NCBI GenBank assembly: GCA_024655885.1
Contig: JANLFN010000008.1
Coordinates: 109,638-173,637 of the forward strand
Direction: 5' to 3'
Length of the DNA: 64,000 bases
From: Eubacteriales bacterium
GTDB lineage: Bacteria; Bacillota; Clostridia; Acetivibrionales; JANLFN01
In this document: piece after piece, positions 26,281 to 35,897 of the stretch
How the letters are laid out: each line of letters begins with the position of its first letter
Position numbering within the stretch: position 1 is the stretch's first letter
Program-made: the position numbers and the translations under genes
The notes under the pieces: model-generated
What the model was told of the DNA's origin: nothing
Seen by the model: the letters and a program-made list of their open reading frames with translations, nothing else
Database searches by the model: none

Positions 26281-27411
26281 TCAACTGCCCATTAGGGTTT
26301 TAATGAACGGTATTTTCACCTTTTTCAACAGGGCTGCGGTTAAAACGCTGGCCGATGCCACCAGTATGTACAGAACGGAAACCCGCAGCAGAAGGGCCGT
26401 TCCGGAGAGGGATCCCATGAGGAGCCCATCCATACGGTTTATAAAGAATGCATGGACCAGATATCCGCCAAAGGAGTACTTTCCAACGGTAATCAGATAA
26501 TGGGAGGTTCTTTCAAACCTGGGAAGGAACCACAGGGAGAAATAATAGAGCAGCAGTACCGAAAGCACCAGGTAGACAAACATCCGGATGTCCACGGGAG
26601 AGGTGGTCATATAATTGATCGCGTATCCCCCTTTTTCATCATAGCTGCCGGTTTTCAGGCTTACACAGATCACATAGGCAAAGCTCAAAACCCATCCGCC
26701 CGTCAGCATATACACGTATTTTTTTATCAGCTCCTTCAGTTTTTCCAGGTTAAGGGCCAGTACACCGCCCAATACAAAATAGAAGCTCCAGAAAAGAAAA
26801 TTTCTGTCTCTAAAAGCAATGAAATCTTTTACTATAGCATTACCCGCTGTGCTGTACAGATCAGGCAAATAACGGTGATAGAGGTACAGTGCGGCAAACT
26901 GATATAAAAACACCACCGCCAGCAGACCCATGGACTTTTTGGGCTCTCCAAACTTTTCCACAAGGCCTTTAAATAGCGGAAAAGCGATATAAAACTGCAC
27001 GATCAGCACCATAAACCACAGATGATACATGGCACTGCCGTGCAGGAAATGGTTCAAGAGGGTCTTTACAAATGCCGAAGCGTTTTGGGGGACCGGTCCT
27101 GAGGTAAAAATATTATCTACAGAGTAAAAAGCGCTCCAGAACAAGTAGGGCACAACCGCCTGCACGAATCTTTTTTTTATAAAAGCTCCATAGTCAAGAT
27201 CCCGGTAATTATAGAACAATACAAATCCGGTAATGAATACGAAGGCCGGCACTCCAAACCGGGAAAGGGTCAAAACAACACAGGCGGCGGCCGCAGAAGG
27301 AAAGCCCATGTGCGGGCTGTAAATATATACCGCCAATACATGCTGCAGTACAATTGCCAGAAAGGAAACCGCCCTCAGTATCTCTATTTCCCCAAGCTTT
27401 TTTTTCGTCAA
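26281..27411 (-). CDS. Acyltransferase-3 family membrane protein
   Basis: A 376-residue integral membrane acyltransferase with about ten hydrophobic segments. The N-terminal EILRAVSFLAIVLQHVL carries the conserved His seen after the first Arg in OafA/YrhL-type enzymes, and RFGVPAFVFITGFVL follows in the second and third segments. Such proteins add acetyl or other acyl groups to surface polysaccharides or peptidoglycan. The start codon is a TTG with a purine-rich GGGGTAAAG upstream; the first downstream Met is internal. No glycan gene is adjacent. Confidence 0.85.
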   Translation of the reverse strand: MTKKKLGEIEILRAVSFLAIVLQHVLAVYIYSPHMGFPSAAAACVVLTLSRFGVPAFVFITGFVLFYNYRDLDYGAFIKKRFVQAVVPYLFWSAFYSVDNIFTSGPVPQNASAFVKTLLNHFLHGSAMYHLWFMVLIVQFYIAFPLFKGLVEKFGEPKKSMGLLAVVFLYQFAALYLYHRYLPDLYSTAGNAIVKDFIAFRDRNFLFWSFYFVLGGVLALNLEKLKELIKKYVYMLTGGWVLSFAYVICVSLKTGSYDEKGGYAINYMTTSPVDIRMFVYLVLSVLLLYYFSLWFLPRFERTSHYLITVGKYSFGGYLVHAFFINRMDGLLMGSLSGTALLLRVSVLYILVASASVLTAALLKKVKIPFIKTLMGS

Positions 27412-27509
27412 AACACTTTACCCCGCTTCAAATCATGCGGCTATGACAAATTCACAGCGAAAAGCCACATCTTCTTCGACTTTTCCTCTATAGTAGCCTT
27501 ATACTAATA

Positions 27510-27662
27510 CAGACGGGAAAGCATATTCCCATTGTGGCATTGACCGCCAATGCGGCGGGAGAGGATAGGGACAAGTGCTTTCGGTCAGGAATGGACGGTT
27601 ATATTTCAAAGCCCATAAAACCGGAAATATTATACTCCTATATCCGGCAGTATACTAAATAA
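27510..27662 (+). pseudogene. Relic of a hybrid-kinase receiver domain C-terminus
   Basis: About 50 codons ending in TAA code the last third of a response-regulator receiver domain: HIPIVALTANA, then GMDGYISKPIKPE with the conserved lysine of the SKP motif, and a final helix. No start codon, ribosome site or upstream part of the domain is present; the similarity stops near 27510. It overlaps the 3' end of the minus-strand EamA gene by 8 bases. It is probably what is left of a large hybrid histidine kinase gene after deletion. Confidence 0.7.
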
Positions 27663-28596
27663 CATCCCTTTCCTCCTGCCGTTTTGGAGGAATGGAGCTT
27701 TCCGGCTGCTCTTTTTTTGCCATACTCCCGCCCTGGGACAAAAGCATTCCGGCAAACATGAGAGCGCTCCCCAGAATACCTCGTGGCTCCAGTCTTTCAT
27801 TCAGTATAAGAAAGCCCCCAAAGGTCGCAAAAATCGTTTCCATGCTCATTATAATGGCGGCGTGGGAAGGCTGCGCGTTTTTCTGTCCCACGATCTGCAG
27901 GGTGTAAGCCACACCCACCGAACACAGCCCCCCGTACAAAATGGGTGCCGCTGCCTGGACCAGGCCGGCTGCGGCCATATTTTCAAATACGGCGGCTGTT
28001 GCAAGGCTCAATACCGAACAGGTTGCAAACTGAAGGCAGGCCAATTTCAGCACATCCACCCTGGTGGAAAAATGGCCGATCAAAAGTATATGGGCCGCCC
28101 AGAAAAAAGCACCCATGAGTTCGAACAAATCACCCCTGGATATGGTGAAACGGTCTGAAATACACAAAAAGTATAAACCGATTAGGGCGACGGCTGTTCC
28201 ACACCAGTTTTTAACCGTAAGAGACTGCTTGAGAAAAATACCCGCAATGGGTACAAATACAATATATAAACCGGTTATAAACGCCGCCTTCCCGGCTGTG
28301 GTCTCCATCAGCCCGATCTGCTGGAGGGATGCCGCAATAAAAAGAACCGTCCCCGCCGTAAGGCCGGCTATAATGACATTTTTTGATCCGCTTCCCAGGT
28401 CTGATTCCAATTTGCCCTTTCTCCCGAAGGCAAAAATCAAAGGCACCAGGGACAGGCTCCCAAGGGCAAATCTCACACCGTTGAAAGTAAAGGGCCCCAC
28501 GTATTTCATTCCCACGCTTTGGGCCACAAAGGCAAAGCCCCATATGGCCGCAGTAAGCAGAAGCAACAGGTCGGATTTTAAGGTCTGCATCTTCAT
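27655..28596 (-). CDS. EamA/DMT-family transporter
   Basis: A 313-residue transporter with ten membrane segments arranged as two EamA repeats; the first opens with LLLLTAAIWGFAFVAQ and ends with GLYFLCIS. The second repeat begins near residue 155. Members export metabolites or amino acids, but the substrate is not visible. AGGAG is 7 bases before the ATG. A LysE-type exporter gene lies 40 bases upstream on the same strand, so the two probably form an export operon. The C-terminal 25 residues are a charged cytosolic tail. Confidence 0.88.
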   Translation of the reverse strand: MKMQTLKSDLLLLLTAAIWGFAFVAQSVGMKYVGPFTFNGVRFALGSLSLVPLIFAFGRKGKLESDLGSGSKNVIIAGLTAGTVLFIAASLQQIGLMETTAGKAAFITGLYIVFVPIAGIFLKQSLTVKNWCGTAVALIGLYFLCISDRFTISRGDLFELMGAFFWAAHILLIGHFSTRVDVLKLACLQFATCSVLSLATAAVFENMAAAGLVQAAAPILYGGLCSVGVAYTLQIVGQKNAQPSHAAIIMSMETIFATFGGFLILNERLEPRGILGSALMFAGMLLSQGGSMAKKEQPESSIPPKRQEERDVI

Positions 28597-28636
28597 GAAT
28601 GATCTCCTAAAGTAAAATGATTCTATTTAGACTGCA

Positions 28637-29302
28637 TCAAATCCACAGCAGCCTGTACAATCCATACAGGAAAAATCCTACCCCTATGGCCGCAATACCG
28701 TAGGAAAGCAGGCTTGAAAGCTTTGTCGAGAGCTTTGGCGTGCTGAATTTTTTGCCCTTGGAGGCAAAATAGTTTATTCCGGCAAGGCTCAAGCACATGC
28801 CCGAAAGCATGGCCACCGCAAAGATGAAATACGGAAGCCGGCCTGCAGAACGCCATACCCTGAGGACAGTGCTGCTCAAAGTTACCCAGAAAAAATGGGT
28901 CATGGGATTGGTGGCATTCACCACAAAACCGGTAAGCAAAGGGCGGGATTTAATTTCCTTTTTCTTCAATTCCTCTTCCTCCGTTTGGGAACTGAAGTTT
29001 TTATGGCTTTTTACAGCCTTATAGCCTATATAAAAGATGACCATGCCTGAAAGCATCCAAAAAAAGACTTCCAGATGCCTGTTGGTCTCAATCAAATCCA
29101 GGAGGCCGAAATTGATGAGCATGACATCAATGGCGTCCGCAATCAATGAGCCTGCGGCCACCAAAAAACCCTGCCTAAAGCCGTATAGTATGGTCCACCT
29201 GACGGATTCTATGCCTGCAGGCCCCATGGGTATCGCTATGACGATGCCCGTGAACAATCCGATATACAAAGCTCTTATTATCAATATATAAAGCCCGTTC
29301 AT
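28637..29302 (-). CDS. LysE/RhtB-family exporter
   Basis: A 221-residue membrane protein with about six hydrophobic segments. The family start IALYIGLFTGIVIAIPMGPAG (here ALYIGLFTGIVIAIPMGPAG) and a later NATNPMTHFFWVTL motif correspond to the two conserved PxGP and NP repeats of LysE transporters. It probably exports an amino acid or similar solute. A hydrophilic loop rich in Glu and Lys lies near residues 100-118. AAGGGGAG precedes the ATG. It is followed by the EamA transporter. Confidence 0.85.
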   Translation of the reverse strand: MNGLYILIIRALYIGLFTGIVIAIPMGPAGIESVRWTILYGFRQGFLVAAGSLIADAIDVMLINFGLLDLIETNRHLEVFFWMLSGMVIFYIGYKAVKSHKNFSSQTEEEELKKKEIKSRPLLTGFVVNATNPMTHFFWVTLSSTVLRVWRSAGRLPYFIFAVAMLSGMCLSLAGINYFASKGKKFSTPKLSTKLSSLLSYGIAAIGVGFFLYGLYRLLWI

Positions 29303-29529
29303 TCCTTATACTCCCCTTAAAATTAAGGTTATTGTTATATATTAGCAGAAAAAAAGAGCCATTACAATCGGAAGAACCCCCTAAAATTTAAATTAATTAT
29401 TATTTAATCTATTTTTATAATGAGCGCAGCTTAAATTCAATATTTCCATAAGGTAAACTGCGGGAATTTCATCGGCAACCACCTTGATTTAATTCTGATT
29501 TTAAAGAGCGTTATCCATATAAAACCGTA

Positions 29530-31479
29530 CTATCCCACCGCTTCATTTTCCAGGTTTGCACCCGTAAACTGGCTGTTATAAAGGTCCGCATAAAAACCTC
29601 CCTTGGCCAGAAGCTCACTGTGGCTGCCCTGTTCGATGATGCTGCCGTGGTTCATGACAAGGATCAGGTCCGCATCGCGGATGGTAGACAGCCTGTGGGC
29701 AATGACGAAGCTGGTCCTTCCTTTCATCAGGTTTGCCATGGCTTTTTGTATTAAGACCTCGGTCCGGGTGTCCACATTGCTGGTGGCCTCGTCAAGAATG
29801 AGGATGGACGGGTCGGCAAGGATGGCCCGGGCAATGGTTAAAAGCTGTTTTTGGCCCTGGGAGATATTGGAGGCCTCCTCATTGAGGACGGTGTTATAGC
29901 CCTCGGGAAGGGTCCGGATAAAGTGGTCCGCATGGGCCGCTTTGGCCGCGCGGATGATATCCTCCTCTGTAGCGCCTTCCCGGCCGTAGGCGATATTATC
30001 CCGTATGCTCCCGTTGAAAAGCCAGGTGTCCTGGAGCACCATGCCGAACATGGTGCGCAAATCCCCCCGTCTCATATCTCTTATGTCCACACCGTCCACA
30101 CGGATCTCTCCGCCTTTGACTTCATAGAAACGCATGAGCAGGTTCACCAGCGTGGTTTTGCCGGCGCCGGTGGGTCCGACAATGGCGATGGTCTGGCCCT
30201 GCTTTACGTCAATATTCATGTCCTCGATAAGGGTTACGCCCTCCTTGTAGCCGAATTTCACATGGTCGAAGGTAACTTCACCCTTGGGGGATTTGACAAC
30301 CGCTGCATTTTCCTTGTCCGGGACCTCCTCGGCCTCATCCAGTATTTCAAAAACACGCTCGGCCGACGCCACGGTAGACTGTATCACATTGGCTATATTG
30401 GCCGTTTGCACGATGGGCATGGTAAACTGGCGGATATACTGGATAAACGCCTGGATATCGCCGATTTCTATTTTATTTTTGGCCACCATCAAGCCGCCCA
30501 CAACGCATACCAGGACATATCCCGCATTGTTGACGAAGTTCAGGGCCGGAAAGATGATGCCGGACATGAACTGGGCTTTCCAGCCTGCATTATACAGGTT
30601 CCGGTTGATTTCCTCAAACTGCTTGATGGAGTCCTCCTCACAGCCAAAGGCTTTGACAATCTTGTGTCCCGTATACATTTCCTCCACATGGCCGTTCAAC
30701 TGCCCAAGGGTCTTCTGCTGGTCGGCAAAATATTTCTGCGACTTCTTGGCAATGGAGGAAGTAATGGCCGCACATACCGGCAGGGTTACAACGGCAATCA
30801 GTGTCATCACAGGGCTTATGGACAGCATCATGACCAGTACGCCTATCACGGTCACCAAGGAGGTGATCAGCTGTGTCAGGCTTTGTTGCAGCGTTGTAGC
30901 GATATTGTCCATGTCGTTTGTGACACGGCTTAAGATTTCTCCATGGGTGCGCGCATCAAAGTATTTGAGCGGAAGACGGTCAAGCTTATCCTTAACGTCG
31001 TTGCGCATTTGATACACCGTTCTCTGTGAAACGCCTGCCATAATATACGACATCACATAGCTAAAAAGCGCGCTCATTATATAAAGCCCCACCAGCAGCA
31101 GCATGATGTGTCCGATATAAGAAAAATCAATCCTGGGCACCGGCTGCAGCTGCAGTTTACTGATGATGGCTGCCGGCAGCTTCTTCTGAACGGCATATTC
31201 CAGCTGTAAATAGTGGATATATTTTGCCAGAATGCCGTCCCCCAGCTTGGTGGTGGCTTTACCCATGATCTTTGGGCCCACGATGGAAAAAACCGTGCTG
31301 ACAATGGACAGCAAAAATACTGCCATAAACCGGAACTTCTGGGGCTTTAAATAGTCTATCAGCCTTTTTAGAGTTCCTTTAAAATCCTTTGCCTTTTCCA
31401 CCGGCCTCCCCATCATCCCTCCCCTCATGGGGCCCCGGGGCCTTGCGGCAGGTGTCCGCGTCTTTTGCTCCCCACTCAT
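29530..31479 (-). CDS. ABC exporter half-transporter, catalytic subunit of heterodimer
   Basis: A 649-residue fused membrane and ATPase half-transporter. A Pro/Arg/Gly/Met-rich tail (1-27) precedes six membrane segments. The nucleotide domain has GPTGAGKTT, NISQGQKQLLT as signature and a canonical Walker B LILDEATSNVD with the catalytic Glu. Its start overlaps the stop of the 575-residue partner by 4 bases (ATGA). The pair resembles BmrCD/TM287-288-type heterodimers, where one site is degenerate. It closely matches the protein at 38175-40100. Drug or lipid export is likely; the substrate is unknown. Confidence 0.92.
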   Translation of the reverse strand: MSGEQKTRTPAARPRGPMRGGMMGRPVEKAKDFKGTLKRLIDYLKPQKFRFMAVFLLSIVSTVFSIVGPKIMGKATTKLGDGILAKYIHYLQLEYAVQKKLPAAIISKLQLQPVPRIDFSYIGHIMLLLVGLYIMSALFSYVMSYIMAGVSQRTVYQMRNDVKDKLDRLPLKYFDARTHGEILSRVTNDMDNIATTLQQSLTQLITSLVTVIGVLVMMLSISPVMTLIAVVTLPVCAAITSSIAKKSQKYFADQQKTLGQLNGHVEEMYTGHKIVKAFGCEEDSIKQFEEINRNLYNAGWKAQFMSGIIFPALNFVNNAGYVLVCVVGGLMVAKNKIEIGDIQAFIQYIRQFTMPIVQTANIANVIQSTVASAERVFEILDEAEEVPDKENAAVVKSPKGEVTFDHVKFGYKEGVTLIEDMNIDVKQGQTIAIVGPTGAGKTTLVNLLMRFYEVKGGEIRVDGVDIRDMRRGDLRTMFGMVLQDTWLFNGSIRDNIAYGREGATEEDIIRAAKAAHADHFIRTLPEGYNTVLNEEASNISQGQKQLLTIARAILADPSILILDEATSNVDTRTEVLIQKAMANLMKGRTSFVIAHRLSTIRDADLILVMNHGSIIEQGSHSELLAKGGFYADLYNSQFTGANLENEAVG

Positions 31480-33203
31480 GCAATTTCCTCCTCCGAAAGC
31501 TGCGAGGATACAATCTCACGGTATACCTCACAATTGCTTAAAAGCTGCCTGTGACTCCCCATTCCCACGACTTTTCCTTCATCTAAAACAATAATCCTGT
31601 CCGCATCCATAACCGTGCTCACCCGCTGGGCAACAATGATGACCGTGGACTCCGACGTCTCCTTCCTGAGGGCGGCACGCAGGCGCGCATCGGTTTTAAA
31701 GTCGAGGGCGGAAAAGCTGTCGTCGAAAATATAGATTTCAGGCTTCCGCACCAGTGCCCGGGCTATGGAAAGGCGCTGTTTCTGTCCGCCCGAAACATTG
31801 GTGCCGCCCTGGGAAATCTCCGAATCATACCCATTCTTCATTTCATTTATAAATTCACTGGCCTGGGCGACTTGGGCGGCGTGCCTCACCTCTTCATCGG
31901 TGGCGTCCTTTTTGCCGTACCGGATATTCTCGGCAATGGTTCCGGTGAACAGGACGGCCGTCTGAGGGACAAAACCGATTTTTTGCCTCAGCTCCTTCTG
32001 CGCCAATTCCCGCACATCCACCCCATCCACCAGGATGCGGCCGCTGTCCACATCGTAAAAACGGGGAATCAGGCTAATAAGGGTGGATTTTCCCGAGCCG
32101 GTGCCGCCTATGATGGCGGTTACCTCCCCCGGCTTCGCCTCAAAGGTCACATGGCTTATGGCGGGCTGCTCCGCTCCCGGATAGCTGAAGGTAACGTCCT
32201 CAAACTCGACAACCCCCCTTTTTGCTCCCACACTTTGAGCCCCTGCAGGGTCGGTTATTTCGGGCTGCATGTCCAGGACTTCATTGATCCTCATGGCGGA
32301 AGCCTGGGCCCGGGGCACCATGACATACATAACCGAAACCATGATGAAGGCAAACATGATCTGCATGGCATACTGGAGAAATGCCATCATGTCCCCCAGT
32401 TCCATTTTATTGGCATTGATGCGCAGCCCGGCGAACCAGATGATGGCCACTGAGGTAATATTCATAAACACCATCAACAGCGGCTGCATTGCAGCCATGA
32501 TTTTATTCACCCTTATGGAAGTGTCCGTAAGGTCCTTATTGGCTTCCACGAACCTTTTTCTTTCAATGTCCAGCCGGTTAAAGGCACGTATGACCCGGAT
32601 GCCCGTAAGATTTTCACGGAGAACCAGGTTGACCCTGTCCAGCTTTTTCTGCAGAGCCTTGAACAAAGGCACCACAATGCTGGCAAGGGTGCCGATAACC
32701 GCCAAAAGAAGAGGCACCACAACAGCCAGGATTAAAGTCAGCTCCTTGTCCTTGGACACCGCCATAATAATGCCGCCGACGCACATGATGGGGGCATAGA
32801 TTATAAAACGCAGCATCATTACCAGCACCGTCTGAATCTGGGTGATATCGTTGGTAGTCCTTGTAATTAAAGATGCGGTACCTATTTTGTCGAACTCGTG
32901 GAGGGAATAGCTCTCCACCCTTGTAAAAACCTTGCTGCGAAGATCCCTGCCAAAGCCTACCGCAACCCTGGCAGACAAAAAGCTCCCCACAATGGAGCAG
33001 GCACTGCTTCCCGCAGCCACCAGAAGCATGTAGCTTCCATACTTTAAGATATACCCCGTATTGCCCTTCATCATCCCATTGTTCACAACGTCCGACATCA
33101 AGGTGGGGAGGTATAATTCCGCCATGGCTTGAAAAAACATGAAGATTACTATAAAAAACACAGGCCATATGAATGGCTTAAGAAACCGGAACAACCTCAT
33201 CAT
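31476..33203 (-). CDS. ABC exporter half-transporter with degenerate Walker B
   Basis: A 575-residue half-transporter with six N-terminal membrane segments. The ATPase has GGTGSGKST and a full NVSGGQKQRLS signature, but Walker B ends YIFDDSFSALD, so the catalytic Glu is Asp. This marks it as the non-hydrolysing partner in a heterodimer with the 649-residue protein encoded next. GGAGATG lies 7 bases before the ATG. The paralogue at 36451-38178 has the same length and the same change. It lies fourth in a MarR-led operon. Confidence 0.92.
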   Translation of the reverse strand: MMRLFRFLKPFIWPVFFIVIFMFFQAMAELYLPTLMSDVVNNGMMKGNTGYILKYGSYMLLVAAGSSACSIVGSFLSARVAVGFGRDLRSKVFTRVESYSLHEFDKIGTASLITRTTNDITQIQTVLVMMLRFIIYAPIMCVGGIIMAVSKDKELTLILAVVVPLLLAVIGTLASIVVPLFKALQKKLDRVNLVLRENLTGIRVIRAFNRLDIERKRFVEANKDLTDTSIRVNKIMAAMQPLLMVFMNITSVAIIWFAGLRINANKMELGDMMAFLQYAMQIMFAFIMVSVMYVMVPRAQASAMRINEVLDMQPEITDPAGAQSVGAKRGVVEFEDVTFSYPGAEQPAISHVTFEAKPGEVTAIIGGTGSGKSTLISLIPRFYDVDSGRILVDGVDVRELAQKELRQKIGFVPQTAVLFTGTIAENIRYGKKDATDEEVRHAAQVAQASEFINEMKNGYDSEISQGGTNVSGGQKQRLSIARALVRKPEIYIFDDSFSALDFKTDARLRAALRKETSESTVIIVAQRVSTVMDADRIIVLDEGKVVGMGSHRQLLSNCEVYREIVSSQLSEEEIA

Positions 33204-33301
33204 TTATCATCATCTCCAAATCAGTACCTGAGAAAGAAAAATCCGTCCCCATTCCGTCCTTCCTGCAAGCGTAAAAGTCCTTCTGCCGCTGTGAAACGGC
33301 T

Positions 33302-34456
33302 CTAATCCACCTTTACAGGAATATTGTCGAAAAGGCTGCTGATGTTTGTGACAGCCACCTGCTCTCCGGCGTCAAGCCCTTTCAGCACCTCAATCTCCTT
33401 GTCGTTTTTAAGTCCCAGCGTCACGGTCCGTTTCAACGCCGTATTGTTTTTAATTACAAACACATAGCTCTGTCCGTTATTCTGGACCACCGCCGAAGCA
33501 GGGACAACAACCCCCTGATCTCCGGTGAGGTTCACTGAGGCATGGGCTGAAAGGCCTGCCTTGAGATTGCCCGGATTTTTAATGCTGATTTCAATGGGGA
33601 AATATTCTCCCGTACTTACCGCCATGGGGCCTATACTTTCAATTTTGCCCGCAAACACCTGATTCGGGTAAATATCAATGAAAACATTCATTTCCTCACC
33701 GGTTTTAAGCAGGGGCATGATCTCCTGGGCTACGGTCCCTTTAAGCTTCAGTGTTGAAGTGTCGGCTATGGTGAGCAATGTGACTCCGGGGGAAGCAATT
33801 TCTCCGGGATTGATATTGCGGTTCGTGACGATACCGCTGATGGGGCTGGTAATGGTGGCATTGTCCAGCTGCACCTTTATATTGTTTATATTGGCCTGAG
33901 CGGTGTTGACGGAAGCCTGGGCCTGCTCCTGCGCCGACCCTGTGGCGGCCTCATACTGCTTCCGGGCAAGTTCAAACTTGCTCCAATCGCTTTCCAGCTG
34001 GCTCTGGGACGCAGCATTGGAGTCTGCCAAGGCCTTTGTGCGCTCATAGGCCTTCTGCGCCAAATCCAGATTTATTTTCGCCTGCTCCGCCTGGTTGCGG
34101 ACCGACTTAAGAGCCGCCTGCGCCGACTGCAGTGCCGCTCTTGCCTGCTGCATTTGCGCGTCCATCGCCTTCGTATCCAGCTTGATCAGAATATCTCCGG
34201 CTTTTACGCTGGCTCCCACGTCCAGGTTCAAGCTGGTGACCTGCCCCGATATTTTGCTTACCACATTTACAGTCTGTGCCGGAACCAGAACGCCGGCCAC
34301 ATCCAGGGTTGTTTCCAGCTTATGGTTATCGGCCACCGCCGTTTTTACACTCACTCCGCTTGAATTCCCTGTGGTCCGGCTGCTGCAGCCGGCCGACGCA
34401 AACAGCATCAGGGCGGCCATTGCCGCTGAGAAAAACCTTATCAATCCTTTTTGCAT
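33302..34456 (-). CDS. Lipoprotein membrane-fusion (MFP/HlyD-like) efflux protein
   Basis: A periplasmic-adaptor-type protein of about 384 residues. The signal peptide ends with a lipobox FASAGC, so it is anchored to the outer face of the membrane. Two lipoyl half-motifs (GQVTSLNLDVGASVKAGDIL and the SPISGIVTNRNINPGEI region) flank a long coiled coil (about 100-190), followed by beta-barrel domains. It probably works with an ABC exporter. ATG 34456 is chosen over GTG 34465 because the latter overlaps the GGTGGAG ribosome site. It sits between the shorter HlyD protein and the exporter pair. Confidence 0.88.
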   Translation of the reverse strand: MQKGLIRFFSAAMAALMLFASAGCSSRTTGNSSGVSVKTAVADNHKLETTLDVAGVLVPAQTVNVVSKISGQVTSLNLDVGASVKAGDILIKLDTKAMDAQMQQARAALQSAQAALKSVRNQAEQAKINLDLAQKAYERTKALADSNAASQSQLESDWSKFELARKQYEAATGSAQEQAQASVNTAQANINNIKVQLDNATITSPISGIVTNRNINPGEIASPGVTLLTIADTSTLKLKGTVAQEIMPLLKTGEEMNVFIDIYPNQVFAGKIESIGPMAVSTGEYFPIEISIKNPGNLKAGLSAHASVNLTGDQGVVVPASAVVQNNGQSYVFVIKNNTALKRTVTLGLKNDKEIEVLKGLDAGEQVAVTNISSLFDNIPVKVD

Positions 34457-34474
34457 ATTCTCCACCCCGCTCTA

Positions 34475-35173
34475 TCATTTAATATGAATTTTAACTGTTG
34501 CGTTCATTCCGGGCAAAAATGCCAGGTTTGCCTCATTTACAATCCCAATTTTTACAGGTATCAGCTGGGTAACCTTGGAGAATTCACCGCTTGTATTTAA
34601 AGTAGGAAAAACAGAAAATACCGATTCGGTGGCCTGCCCCACGCTCATTACATAGCCTGAAAATTTCCGGCCCGGATAAGCGTCAATGCTTATATCCACT
34701 TTCTGTCCCTGCTTTATATCGAAGATGTTGGTCTCTTCGATATTGGCTTTAATGTACATGTTGGAAGTGTCCGCAATGGTCGCAACTCCTGTTCCCGGAG
34801 CAACCACCTCGCCTTTCACCACATTGCACTGAATCACCCTGCCGTCTATGGGCGATTTAATATCCGCTTTCGACGCCACGGCCGCCGCCGTACTGTCAAG
34901 TGCCTGGGGATTTATGGAACTGTTTGTGACAAGGGAACCTATATCCTGATGTCCAAGCACCTGCCCCGCTTTAACATCATCTCCTTCTTTCACGTTCCAG
35001 CTTGTGATTTTACCTGTAACCTCGGGGGTGATAGTAATCATATCCGCCGCCACCTGGGCATTCTCGGTAGTAAAAAAGTGAGTGTCCTGGTAGATGTAGT
35101 AATAGAGCGCACTTCCTCCTCCGACCAAGGCCGCGGCGACCAATACAATGACTGCTACTTTCCATTTTTTCAT
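34475..35173 (-). CDS. Short HlyD/EmrA-like membrane-fusion protein
   Basis: A 232-residue protein with one N-terminal membrane segment (about 5-25) and HlyD/EmrA features: ENAQVAADMITITPEVTGKI, a first lipoyl half near residue 55 and SPIDGRVIQCNVVKGEVVAPG as the second half. The coiled-coil hairpin that normally separates the halves is reduced to about 25 residues. In a single-membrane cell this may act as an extracellular adaptor. ATG 35173 has AAAGGTGG 8 bases upstream; GTG 35185 overlaps it. It is co-transcribed after marR. Confidence 0.85.
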   Translation of the reverse strand: MKKWKVAVIVLVAAALVGGGSALYYYIYQDTHFFTTENAQVAADMITITPEVTGKITSWNVKEGDDVKAGQVLGHQDIGSLVTNSSINPQALDSTAAAVASKADIKSPIDGRVIQCNVVKGEVVAPGTGVATIADTSNMYIKANIEETNIFDIKQGQKVDISIDAYPGRKFSGYVMSVGQATESVFSVFPTLNTSGEFSKVTQLIPVKIGIVNEANLAFLPGMNATVKIHIK

Positions 35174-35215
35174 TTCAACAACCACCTTTACCGTTTATTT
35201 TAGCTCTGCAGCACT

Positions 35216-35668
35216 TCATTTCCCATGAGGCCCTGCATCCCTGGTTTTTTCGTCGTACTGCAGCATATACTGGTAGACCTGCTGCAAACAGATTGCCAGC
35301 CGGTCCATGGTCTTCTGGGGAATGGATTTGAAGATATCCTCCAATTTTTCATTGCTTGCGCCGTAAATTCTGTCCATAACTGCTTTAAGCTTTGGAGTTC
35401 CCTGCACCAGGACGCTGCGCCTGTCTTCCGGATCATTAATCCTTTTAACCAGCCCCTTTGCGGCCAGACGGTCAAATATACCGGTAAAAGTACTTGCAGG
35501 GACACCCGCATCCTTTGCCAGTTCGGTGGCCCTGTAGGTCCCTCTCCTGCTTACCTTCCAGAGGATGATTAACTCGGTAATTGAAAGGCCCTCTGCTTTA
35601 AAAACCGGCAGCAAGGCCCTGCCTATCTGCCTGTAAACACTGCTTAAAAGCTCAACAACATGCATCAT
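35216..35668 (-). CDS. MarR-family transcriptional regulator (left array)
   Basis: A 150-residue winged-helix regulator. The recognition region is ATELAKDAGVPASTFTGIFDRLAAKGLV, followed by the wing DPEDRRSVLV, typical of MarR repressors. It is the first gene of the operon encoding two membrane-fusion proteins and an ABC exporter, so it most likely represses that operon and is released by an exported compound. Two ATGs in tandem open the frame; TAGGTGG precedes them. A palindrome overlapping the probable transcription start (35724-35754) is a likely operator. Confidence 0.9.
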   Translation of the reverse strand: MMHVVELLSSVYRQIGRALLPVFKAEGLSITELIILWKVSRRGTYRATELAKDAGVPASTFTGIFDRLAAKGLVKRINDPEDRRSVLVQGTPKLKAVMDRIYGASNEKLEDIFKSIPQKTMDRLAICLQQVYQYMLQYDEKTRDAGPHGK

Positions 35669-35723
35669 ACCTTTTTGCCACCTACTTCGGATCGGAATTA
35701 TACCAATCTGTATTATTCCTTTA

Positions 35724-35754
35724 AGTATATTTCGTGTTCGAACTTTTTTATACT
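35724..35754. promoter_or_regulatory. Probable operator of the left MarR
   Basis: A perfect GTTCGAAC (35736-35743) is nested almost symmetrically within AGTATA (35724-35729) and TATACT (35749-35754). It overlaps the -10 and presumed start of the minus-strand promoter. Confidence 0.6.
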
Positions 35755-35778
35755 ATCACTCCCCCCTTCTGTTGTCAA
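35750..35778 (-). promoter_or_regulatory. Sigma-A-type promoter of the left MarR operon
   Basis: On the minus strand a perfect TTGACA (35773-35778) and TAGTAT (35750-35755) are 17 bases apart, followed by the GTTCGAAC palindrome. Confidence 0.65.
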
Positions 35779-35868
35779 TATGCTGTGCCCCAAATTATCA
35801 GAGCTATGCTCCGGCTTTCCTCCCCATATTGTAAATTTTGAACTTTTTGTGAATAAAACCCATTCCTA

Positions 35869-35897
35869 TTGACGGCATGATTTTCCGGTGCTAATAT
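35869..35897 (+). promoter_or_regulatory. Sigma-A-type promoter of the right MarR operon
   Basis: TTGACG (35869-35874) and TAATAT (35892-35897) are 17 bases apart, 53 bases before the marR start. Confidence 0.7.

Noticed and set aside
35736..35743. GTTCGAAC considered as part of a tRNA T-loop
   Set aside because: No cloverleaf or acceptor stem can be built around it; it fits an operator at a promoter.
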